Positions 16,111-23,317 of a stretch of DNA of 64,000 nucleotides are shown here, piece by piece. Made by a program: the position numbers and the translations under genes. Source of the DNA: DASUPK01 sp963724665 (GTDB lineage Bacteria; Actinomycetota; Thermoleophilia; Solirubrobacterales; 70-9); the NCBI GenBank assembly GCA_963724665.1, contig CAVRVH010000008.1, forward strand, positions 124,001 through 188,000, given 5' to 3'. Numbering within the stretch: position 1 is the stretch's first letter; every line of letters begins with the position of its first letter. The notes beneath the pieces are model-generated. The model saw only the letters and a program-made list of their open reading frames with translations. It searched no databases and was not told the origin of the DNA.

Positions 16111-16890
16111 TCAGCGCTTCTTGTGCTTCTTGCACTTCTTCTTGGCCGACTCCGCCGAGCGGTGCTTCTTCTTGTGCTTCTTGCACTTCTTCTTTGCCGG
16201 CGGAGGCGCCGGTGCCTGGCACGTGGGGCTGGATCCGATCGCAGCAACTTCGGCATCGGTCAGGACACCCGTGAAGACGCGGATGCAGGACACTGCGCCA
16301 GCTGAGTTTTCGCTGCCATTGTCGAGGAAGAAGCGGAGGTTGTCGGCGACGACCGGGAACGTCTCGTTCAGCTCTACGGGCGGCGCCGCCCCATTGACGT
16401 AGAACCTGCTCCCTGCGGACGGCAAGCTCGTCAATGCCACGGTCGCGTACGTGTTCGGCGTGAAGGCGGTGGGTCCCATTGCCTCGCCGACCCCGAAGAT
16501 GTCCGCCGCACCGTTGAACTCGTAGAAGCCACTATCCGAACCACCCTGGAGTGGGTCGAGGATTCGCCGGTAGAGATCGAGGGTCTGGAAGCGGAATGTG
16601 GTGACGACTGAGTAGGGGACGTCGCCGGTGCCGACGCTCGGCAGCATCGAGAGTCCGGTGTCTTGCGGGAAGGCCAGGACCTGGCGGTTCGTGCCCATCA
16701 CGGTCTCGCTCTGGAAGGAGGTCGGGCCTCCGCTGCCGACCTCGGTCAGGACGGGACCCGCGCCGGACGAGGCGAGGTTCCCCTGTAGCTGGTAGTCGCC
16801 GACGACCGTCGCCCCGGACGCTCCCGGTGCGAACAACAACATGAATGCAGACGCAGCAATGCCAACGAGCCCGACGAACCCCTTCGTCAT
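16111..16890 (-). CDS. Secreted LamG-like protein with Lys/Cys/His tail
   Basis: 259 aa. A signal peptide (MTKGFVGLVGIAASAFMLLFAPGASGA) is followed by a ~190-residue beta-sandwich of concanavalin/LamG type (YSVVTTFRFQTLD, GFYEFNGAADIFG, SRFYVNGAAPP, SCIRVFTGVLTDAEVAAIG). The last phrase is the usual end of LamG domains. The C-terminal ~35 residues are a PPPAKKKCKKHKKKHR / KKKCKKHKKR tail like that of the protein at 9578-11053. It is likely cell-surface attached and may bind carbohydrate; the ligand is unknown. Confidence 0.75.
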   Translation of the reverse strand: MTKGFVGLVGIAASAFMLLFAPGASGATVVGDYQLQGNLASSGAGPVLTEVGSGGPTSFQSETVMGTNRQVLAFPQDTGLSMLPSVGTGDVPYSVVTTFRFQTLDLYRRILDPLQGGSDSGFYEFNGAADIFGVGEAMGPTAFTPNTYATVALTSLPSAGSRFYVNGAAPPVELNETFPVVADNLRFFLDNGSENSAGAVSCIRVFTGVLTDAEVAAIGSSPTCQAPAPPPAKKKCKKHKKKHRSAESAKKKCKKHKKR

Positions 16891-16928
16891 GGTGACTTCT
16901 CCCCGAATTGTGGACGGACGGGAGGAAC

Positions 16929-18371
16929 CTATCCCGTGGCGAGCGACCGCGCAAGGTCTATGAGCAGCCTCGTCCCGAAACCGCTCGGGCCCTTGCCGGT
17001 GTACTCCCGGCCGACGTCCCAGGCGGTGCCGGCGATGTCGAGGTGGACCCAGGGCTTGCCGTCCACGAACTCCTCGAGGAACGAGCCGGCGTAGATCGTC
17101 GACGCCTTGCGCTTCGACGAGGCATTGGTGAGGTCGGCGTCTGTGCCCTTGGTGAGTTCCTTGTACTCCGGGTGGAGGGGGAGGCGCCAGGCGAGTTCTC
17201 CGGTACGGCCCGCGGCTCCCTCGACCTCCGCCGCGAAGGCGTCGTCGTTGGAGATCAATCCGGCGTAGGTGGAGCCGAGCGCGATGATCACCGCGCCGGT
17301 CAGGGTCGCCAGATCTACGATCCGATCGGCGCCGAGCTCCACCGAGTAGGACAGGGCGTCCGCCAGGATCAGCCTGCCCTCGGCGTCGGTGTTGTTCACC
17401 TCGACCGTCTTGCCGTTCAGCTGGGTGATGATGTCGCCGGGCTTCACCGCCGTCCCGCTCGGCATGTTCTCGGTGGAGGGGATGACGGCCAGGATGTTGA
17501 TCGGCAGCTCGAGCTTGGCGATCGCAGACACGGCCTCGAGCACCGCGGCCGCCCCGGACATGTCCATCTTCATCTCCTGCATGCCGGCCGAGGGCTTGAT
17601 CGAGATGCCGCCCGAATCGAAGGTGACGCCCTTGCCGACCAGGCCGAGGGTCTCACCCTCGCCGCCGCCCTCGTAGCGGAGCACGATCAGCTGGGGCTCC
17701 TCGGCGGTTCCCTGCGAGACGGCCACGAGGCCGCCCATCCCCTTCTCGGCGACCTGTTCGCGGCCGAGGACCTCGCAGGTCGCGGAGGCGTGCTCATCGG
17801 CGATCGCCTTGGCCCGGCCCGATAGGTAGGAGGGGGTGACGACGTTGGAGGGCAGGTCCTGGAGCTCCCGGGCGAAGTTCTCCGCCTCGGCGCCGATGCG
17901 AGCCGCCTCGACCGCCTCCCCGATTTCGCTGTCGCCGATCACCGTCAGCTCCTCGAGGTGCTTGCCCGAATCGTCATCGCCGTCCTTCTTCGACTTGAAG
18001 CGGTCGAAGCGATAGGAGGCCAGGATCGCCCCCTCGACGGCCGCCGTCGCCAGTGCCCTGGGGTCGTCGGCATCCGGGCCTGCGAGAGTCATCGAGGTCG
18101 CGTCCATCGAGCCGGCGGTACGGGCGGCGATCGCGCCGGCGACGCGAGCGCGCTCCGGCTCAAACTCGTCGCGGTTGCCCAGGCCGACCACGAGCGCGCG
18201 CCGGGGCTTCTCCGGGTGAATCAGGCTGGTCTTCTTGTACCCGCCCTTGACGTCCTCAGCGCCGCGGGCATCCGCAAGTGGCTCGGGAAGCTCGTCACCG
18301 TCGAACACGAGGACAGCGAGGAGATCGGAGTCGGCCTCGGAGAGCAGCTTGTCGGAGACGGCGACGCGCAA
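16929..18371 (-). CDS. pepA: Leucyl aminopeptidase (M17 family)
   Basis: 480 aa. A cytosolic two-metal aminopeptidase that removes N-terminal residues from peptides. The C-terminal catalytic domain shows GKGVTFDSGGISIKPS, MKMDMSGAAAVLEA and the family signature NTDAEGRLILADALSY, which supply the Asp/Glu/Lys metal ligands and the Arg. The N-terminal ~170 residues are the macro-like domain. The start used is a TTG at 18371 (MRVAVSDKLL) without a clear ribosome site, so the exact start is uncertain. The gene is divergent from the thiolase gene. Confidence 0.93.
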   Translation of the reverse strand: MRVAVSDKLLSEADSDLLAVLVFDGDELPEPLADARGAEDVKGGYKKTSLIHPEKPRRALVVGLGNRDEFEPERARVAGAIAARTAGSMDATSMTLAGPDADDPRALATAAVEGAILASYRFDRFKSKKDGDDDSGKHLEELTVIGDSEIGEAVEAARIGAEAENFARELQDLPSNVVTPSYLSGRAKAIADEHASATCEVLGREQVAEKGMGGLVAVSQGTAEEPQLIVLRYEGGGEGETLGLVGKGVTFDSGGISIKPSAGMQEMKMDMSGAAAVLEAVSAIAKLELPINILAVIPSTENMPSGTAVKPGDIITQLNGKTVEVNNTDAEGRLILADALSYSVELGADRIVDLATLTGAVIIALGSTYAGLISNDDAFAAEVEGAAGRTGELAWRLPLHPEYKELTKGTDADLTNASSKRKASTIYAGSFLEEFVDGKPWVHLDIAGTAWDVGREYTGKGPSGFGTRLLIDLARSLATG

Positions 18372-18424
18372 GGAGCGCCAGATTACAGACGGTCACTAAC
18401 CTTCCCCCACCAACTTGGGAAAGA

Positions 18425-18443
18425 CCCGCGGACAGGCCGCGGG
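18425..18443 (+). other. Stem-loop in the thiolase leader
   Basis: CCCGCGG-ACAGG-CCGCGGG forms a perfect 7-bp stem with a 5-base loop, followed after 9 bases by the AAAGG ribosome site of the thiolase gene. It could be a leader-RNA structure or a protein site. No poly-U follows, so it is not a classical terminator. Confidence 0.4.
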
Positions 18444-18460
18444 CCAAACGAAAGGCGCAG

Positions 18461-19645
18461 ATGTCGAAGACGGTCATCCTCTCTACCGCCAGAACCCCCT
18501 TCGGGAAGATGGGCGGCGGGCTCTCGTCCCTCGATGCCACCGACCTGGGCGGCACCGCGATCTCGGAGGCGCTCGACCGCGCCGACGTGAAGGCCGACGA
18601 GGTCCAGGGCGTCGTCTACGGCCAGGTGCTGCAGGCCGGCCAGGGCCAGATCCCCTCCCGCCAGGCCCAGATCAAGGCCGGCATCCCCAAGGAAGTTCCC
18701 TCGGAGACCATCAACAAGGTCTGCGCCTCCAGCATGCGGGCGATCGGGCTGGCCGATCAGGCGATCCGCGCCGATGACCTCGAGATCGGAGTGGCCGGAG
18801 GGATGGAGTCGATGAGCAAGGCCCCATACCTGCTGCCCGGCGCCCGCTTCGGCTTCCGGATGGGCGACGTCACCGCCATCGACGCGATGACCCACGATGG
18901 CCTCACCAACCCCTTCACCGAGAAGCAGATGATCAACGAGGCAAGCGAGGTCTCGAACGAGCTCGAGATCACGCGCGCCGACATGGACCGCTTCGCCGAG
19001 CGCTCCCATCAGCTCGCGCACAAGGCGACCGAGGACGGCAAGCTCGCCGAGGAGATCGTCACCGTGACGGTCCACTCGCGGAAGGGCGACACCGAAGTGG
19101 CGGCCGACGAGGCGATCCGGCCCGACACCACCCTCGAGGTGCTTTCCAAGCTGAAGGCGGTCGGCGGCGACGACGCCACCCATACCGCCGGCAACGCGCC
19201 GGGGGTCAACGACGGCGCCGGCGCCGTCGTGGTCGCGTCTGACGAGTGGGCGAAGCAGAACGGCAAGAGCGCAATCGCCACGGTGCTCGCCTACGGGCAG
19301 GTGGCCGACGACTTCCCCTACCTCGCACGGACGCCCGCGAAGGCGGCGATGCAGGCGCTCGAGAAGATCGGCAAGCAGCCCGGCGACGTCGACCTCTGGG
19401 AGATCAACGAGGCCTTCGCATCGGTGGCGATCAATTCCATGCGGATGCTCGAGATCGACGAGGACAAGGTGAACGTGAATGGCGGCGCGATCGCCCTCGG
19501 CCATCCGATCGGCGCCTCCGGCGCCCGCATCGTCGGTGCGCTGGTGCACGAGCTGAAGCGGCGTGGTGGCGGCCTCGGCTGCGCGGCGATCTGCTCGGGC
19601 GGCGGCCAGGGCGATGCGATCCTCGTGGAGGTCAACGGGGGCTAG
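18461..19645 (+). CDS. Acetyl-CoA C-acyltransferase (thiolase)
   Basis: 394 aa. It catalyses thiolytic cleavage or condensation of acyl-CoA in beta-oxidation. The nucleophile is Cys88 in NKVCASSMRAIGLA. The C-terminal catalytic residues are in GHPIGASGARIV (His) and CSGGGQGDAILVEVNGG (Cys). The ATG at 18461 has AAAGG 6 bases upstream, and homology begins right there (MSKTVILSTARTPFGKMGGG). It works with the acyl-CoA dehydrogenase and ETF encoded in this window. Confidence 0.95.
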   Translation: MSKTVILSTARTPFGKMGGGLSSLDATDLGGTAISEALDRADVKADEVQGVVYGQVLQAGQGQIPSRQAQIKAGIPKEVPSETINKVCASSMRAIGLADQAIRADDLEIGVAGGMESMSKAPYLLPGARFGFRMGDVTAIDAMTHDGLTNPFTEKQMINEASEVSNELEITRADMDRFAERSHQLAHKATEDGKLAEEIVTVTVHSRKGDTEVAADEAIRPDTTLEVLSKLKAVGGDDATHTAGNAPGVNDGAGAVVVASDEWAKQNGKSAIATVLAYGQVADDFPYLARTPAKAAMQALEKIGKQPGDVDLWEINEAFASVAINSMRMLEIDEDKVNVNGGAIALGHPIGASGARIVGALVHELKRRGGGLGCAAICSGGGQGDAILVEVNGG

Positions 19646-19677
19646 TCCATGATCGCCGAGGGCTAGGCTCCGGGACC

Positions 19678-20469
19678 ATGCCCGGAGCAGCCTTCTTCGA
19701 TCTCGACAAGACACTGATGGCCGGTTCGTCCGGCATGGTCTTCGCGCGGGTCGCCAATCAGCGCGGCTTCGTCCCTCGCCGCCAGCTGGCCAAATGGGGA
19801 TGGGACCACCTCCGCTACCGTCTTCGCGGCTCCTCGGACGAGCAGACCAACGCGGTGCTCGACGTCGCCAAGAAGGTCTTCGCCGAGATGCCCGAGCGCG
19901 ACGTGGAGCGGATGGCGCCGGCGGTGCTTGCGGGAATCCTGCCTCGCATCTATCCGCAGATGCTCGATGAGGTCCATCAGCACCAGGACGAGGGCCGCGC
20001 GACGTTCATCGTCAGCGCCGCGGGCAACGACCTGGTCAAGGCACTCGCCGCCGTGCTCGGGATGGAGGGCGGAATCGGGACCGCGTGGGCGGTGGGTGCC
20101 GACGGCAAGTTCACCGGCGAGATGGATGGGCCCTTCGTGTACGGCAAGGGCAAGGTCGAGGCGATGCAGCGCTTCGCCGAGAAGCACGACATCGACATGG
20201 ACGCCTCCTACGCCTACTCGGACTCGGCCAGCGACCTGCCGATGCTGCGCTCCGTCGGCAATGCGGTGGTGGTGAATCCCGATGCGGAGCTGCTCGAAAT
20301 CGCGCGCCAGGAGGGGTGGCGGGTGATGCGCTTCGAGAAGCTGGGGCGCAAGCTTGCGATTGCGGGTGCGACGGTCCTAGCGGCGGCCGCCGGCGGGCTC
20401 GGCGCCCTCGCTTCCAAGCGACGCCATGGCGGCAGGCTTGGCGGCGTTTCGGGCTCCCTGCGCCGCTAG
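19678..20469 (+). CDS. HAD-superfamily IB phosphatase/hydrolase
   Basis: 263 aa. The HAD motif I is FFDLDKTLMAGSS (nucleophile Asp and acid Asp near residues 8-10), motif II is FIVSAAGNDLV, motif III Lys is in YGKGKVEAM, and motif IV is YAYSDSASDLPML. Together these fit the SerB/HAD-IB group, to which actinobacterial LPA-phosphatase-like and SerB-like proteins belong. A hydrophobic C-terminal stretch (LAIAGATVLAAAAGGLGAL) with a basic end suggests a membrane anchor. The substrate may be a phospho-lipid or phospho-serine, undecided. The ATG lies 32 bases after the thiolase stop. Confidence 0.85.
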   Translation: MPGAAFFDLDKTLMAGSSGMVFARVANQRGFVPRRQLAKWGWDHLRYRLRGSSDEQTNAVLDVAKKVFAEMPERDVERMAPAVLAGILPRIYPQMLDEVHQHQDEGRATFIVSAAGNDLVKALAAVLGMEGGIGTAWAVGADGKFTGEMDGPFVYGKGKVEAMQRFAEKHDIDMDASYAYSDSASDLPMLRSVGNAVVVNPDAELLEIARQEGWRVMRFEKLGRKLAIAGATVLAAAAGGLGALASKRRHGGRLGGVSGSLRR

Positions 20470-20592
20470 ACAGCACCGCCGGGAAATCTTCACTCCAGAC
20501 GGGAGTATTGCTCTGGTTGTGTGGCACACTCGTGCTGTTCAAGCGTTCTGCCGGCGGGCGACGCCCGAGGGCAGGCGCGGGATAGGAGCGCT

Positions 20593-21612
20593 TTGCCAAC
20601 AGAGGGAACCGGGGAAGAACGGTCCCGCCAGCGGAACGGCGGGGGAGAGAATCCTGATCTGACGCGTCTTTCGCAGGTCGCGGTGGATCAAGCGTTCGCT
20701 GCTTCGGATCAGAACGGAGCGGACAGGGACCAGACGGGATCTGACGCCGGCCAGACGCTCTCCGATGCGGAGCTGGCGCTCGCCGATCGCGACCAGCTCG
20801 CCTCCGACCGCGACCAGCTCGCCTCCGATCGCGATCAGGAGGCCGGCAAGGCTCGCGCGCAGGCCGCCGAAGAGCTCGCCCGCCTTGCGGCGCGAAGGGA
20901 CACGACCGCATGGCAGCGCGACGTGACCGCGCAGGCCCGTGACGGCGCTGCCGAGCGACGAGATCGCGACTCGGCCAAGATCGAGCGAAAGATGGCGTCC
21001 CGTGGCCTCCCCTTGCGAACGGCGATCACCCACGCCGCCGAGCTGAGGGAGCAGGCTGCGAGGGATCGAGCGAGGGCGGCGGAGGACAGGGCCCAGGCCG
21101 CCGCGGACCGCGAGCGCGCTGCCGAGGAGCGCGAGGCGGCACTCGCGGAGCTGCGTCGCGCCCATCTGGATGAGCTCACCGGAGCATTCCGGCGTGGATC
21201 AGGGGAGGACGCGCTACAGGCCGAGATCGACCGCGCTCGTCGCGGCGACGGCACCTTGGTGCTCGCATTCATCGATGTGGACAATCTCAGGCGCGTGAAC
21301 AATCGCGATGGCCACGCGGCCGGGGACGCCCTGTTGCGAGACGTGGTGGCCGCCATCCGGTCTCAGATCCGCTCATACGAGCCGATCGTCCGCTTCGGCG
21401 GGGACGAGTTCGTCTGCGCCGTCACCGGGGTCGATCTGGCGCAGGCGGAGGAGCGCTTCGCCGGAATACAGAACTCGCTCGCCGAAGACCGGGCGAGGGC
21501 GTCCCTCTCCTTCGGCCTCGCTGAGCTGCGAGACGACGACAGCCTCGGCGAGCTGATCGAGAGAGCTGACCTTGCCCTGCTCGACGCGCGCCGCCGCCGC
21601 GAAGCGGACTGA
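20593..21612 (+). CDS. GGDEF diguanylate cyclase with Asp/Arg/Gln heptad-repeat N-terminus
   Basis: 339 aa from a TTG at 20593, chosen because TAGGAG lies 5 bases upstream; an open GTG at 20521 would add 24 residues. Residues ~35-190 are a long charged helix with repeats such as LASDRDQ, LASDRDQ, DRARAAEDRAQAAADRERAA. The GGDEF domain (residues ~195-335) has RFGGDEFVCAV at 269-273 and IDVDNLRRVNNRDGH, so it should make cyclic di-GMP. The RxxD inhibitory site position reads RSYE, so product inhibition may be absent. No membrane or sensor domain is visible apart from the coil. Confidence 0.85.
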   Translation: MPTEGTGEERSRQRNGGGENPDLTRLSQVAVDQAFAASDQNGADRDQTGSDAGQTLSDAELALADRDQLASDRDQLASDRDQEAGKARAQAAEELARLAARRDTTAWQRDVTAQARDGAAERRDRDSAKIERKMASRGLPLRTAITHAAELREQAARDRARAAEDRAQAAADRERAAEEREAALAELRRAHLDELTGAFRRGSGEDALQAEIDRARRGDGTLVLAFIDVDNLRRVNNRDGHAAGDALLRDVVAAIRSQIRSYEPIVRFGGDEFVCAVTGVDLAQAEERFAGIQNSLAEDRARASLSFGLAELRDDDSLGELIERADLALLDARRRREAD

Positions 21613-21648
21613 CCACGGGGCGCCCTGGGCGCGGCTTAGACTTCCCGC

Positions 21649-23307
21649 ATGGCCGTAGAGCCCGAAGCACAACGGCGCGCCCACGAGTGGCTGTCCGAGG
21701 TCTACTCGCAACTCGAGGAGCGCGAGGCGCTCTTCGAGACGATCTCCGGCGAGGAGGTCAAGCCCCTCTACACCGAGGAGGACCGCGGCGGGGCGGACCC
21801 CGGGCGCGACCTCGGCTACCCCGGCGAGTACCCCTACACCCGCGGTGTCTACCCCTCGATGTACCGCGGCCGGCTCTGGACGATGCGGCAGTTCGCCGGC
21901 TTCGGCACGGCCGAGGAGACGAACGAGCGCTTCCACTACCTGCTCGACCATGGCCAGACCGGGCTCTCGACCGCCTTCGACATGCCGACCCTGATGGGTC
22001 TCGATTCCGACGCGGACCGCTCGCTCGGGGAGGTCGGGGTCGAGGGGGTGGCGATCGACACGCTCGACGACATGGAGACGCTGTTCGCGGGGATCGACCT
22101 GGGCGAGGTCACCACCTCGATGACCATCAACGCGCCGGCGGCGATCCTCCTCGCCTTCTACGTCGCCACGGCCGAGGAGCAGGGAATCGGCCCGGAGCGG
22201 CTCGGCGGCACGATCCAGACGGACATCCTCAAGGAGTACATCGCACAGAAGGAGTGGTGCTTCCCGATCGAGCCCGCCATGCGCCTGGTCGGCGACATGA
22301 TCGAGTGGGCGACCGAGCACATGCCTCGCTGGCACCCCATCTCGATCTCCGGGTACCACATCCGCGAGGCCGGCTCGACCGCCCAACAGGAGCTGGCCTT
22401 CACGCTCAAGGACGGATTCACCTACGTCGAGCAGGCGATCGAGCGCGGCATGGACATCGACGACTTCGCGCCGCGGCTCTCCTTCTTCTTCAACGCCCAC
22501 ATCGACTTCTTCGAGGAGATCGCCAAGTACCGCGCGGCGCGCCGGATCTGGGCCCGCGAGATGCGCGAGACCTACGGGGCCAAACGGGACGAGTCGCTGC
22601 GCATGCGCTTCCACACGCAGACCGCAGGCGTCTCGCTCACGGCCCAGCAGCCCCAGGTCAACATCATCCGCACGGCGATCGAGGCGCTCGCCGGAGTGCT
22701 GGGCGGCACCCAGTCGCTGCACACGAACTCGTACGACGAGGCCCTCGCCCTGCCGACCGAGGAGGCCGTCCGGATCGCCCTGCGGACGCAACAGGTGATC
22801 GCGCACGAGACCGGCGTCACCAACACGATCGACCCGCTCGGAGGCTCCTACTTCGTCGAGACCCTGACCGACGAGATGGAGCGCGCCGCCTATGAGTACT
22901 TCGCGCGCATCGACGAGCTCGGCGGCATGGTCGAGGCCATCAAGCAGAACTTCCCGCAGCGCGAGATCGCCGACGCTTCATTCCGTTACCAGCAGGAGGT
23001 GGACTCCAAGCAGCGGATCGTGGTCGGCGTCAACGACTACGTACAGGAAGACGATGAGGCGATCCCGATCCTCCGGATCGATCCCGAGCTCGAGCGCAAG
23101 CAGAAGGGGAGGGTTGAGGCGACCAAGGCCCGGCGGGACTCGGCCGAGGTCGAGCGAACCCTCGGCGCTCTCGGGGCCGCCGCGGCAACCGATGCCAATC
23201 TGATGCCGGCGATCCTGGACTGTGCACGGGCGAGGGTCTCCGAGGGCGAGATGGTGGCGACGCTGCAGCAGGTATTCGGTAACTACACCGAGCTCCCCGT
23301 CTTCTAG
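21649..23307 (+). CDS. B12-dependent acyl-CoA mutase large subunit, isobutyryl-CoA mutase type (IcmA-like)
   Basis: 552 aa, the catalytic TIM barrel without the B12 domain. Family text is clear: YPSMYRGRLWTMRQFAGFGTAEE, STAFDMPTLMGLDSD, GGTIQTDILKEYIAQKEW, ISISGYHIREAGSTA, FAPRLSFFF. At the two substrate-choosing positions it has Phe82 (Tyr89 in Propionibacterium methylmalonyl-CoA mutase) and Gln200 (Arg207), the 118-residue spacing being conserved. Phe/Gln is the isobutyryl-CoA mutase pair, so it should interconvert isobutyryl- and n-butyryl-CoA. The small B12 subunit is encoded at 26595, and MeaB at 11815. Automated naming as methylmalonyl-CoA mutase would be misleading. Confidence 0.88.
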   Translation: MAVEPEAQRRAHEWLSEVYSQLEEREALFETISGEEVKPLYTEEDRGGADPGRDLGYPGEYPYTRGVYPSMYRGRLWTMRQFAGFGTAEETNERFHYLLDHGQTGLSTAFDMPTLMGLDSDADRSLGEVGVEGVAIDTLDDMETLFAGIDLGEVTTSMTINAPAAILLAFYVATAEEQGIGPERLGGTIQTDILKEYIAQKEWCFPIEPAMRLVGDMIEWATEHMPRWHPISISGYHIREAGSTAQQELAFTLKDGFTYVEQAIERGMDIDDFAPRLSFFFNAHIDFFEEIAKYRAARRIWAREMRETYGAKRDESLRMRFHTQTAGVSLTAQQPQVNIIRTAIEALAGVLGGTQSLHTNSYDEALALPTEEAVRIALRTQQVIAHETGVTNTIDPLGGSYFVETLTDEMERAAYEYFARIDELGGMVEAIKQNFPQREIADASFRYQQEVDSKQRIVVGVNDYVQEDDEAIPILRIDPELERKQKGRVEATKARRDSAEVERTLGALGAAAATDANLMPAILDCARARVSEGEMVATLQQVFGNYTELPVF

Positions 23308-23317
23308 AGTTGCGCCA

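Noticed and set aside
20470..20592. c-di-GMP riboswitch before the GGDEF gene
   Set aside because: No recognisable conserved core was seen in this 123-base gap.
21373..22806. 477-codon minus-strand frame
   Set aside because: Antisense to the GGDEF and mutase genes. It has no recognisable domain and an Arg/Gly/Val-heavy shadow composition.
21649..23307. Plain methylmalonyl-CoA mutase
   Set aside because: The discriminating Tyr and Arg are replaced by Phe and Gln, so the isobutyryl type fits better.
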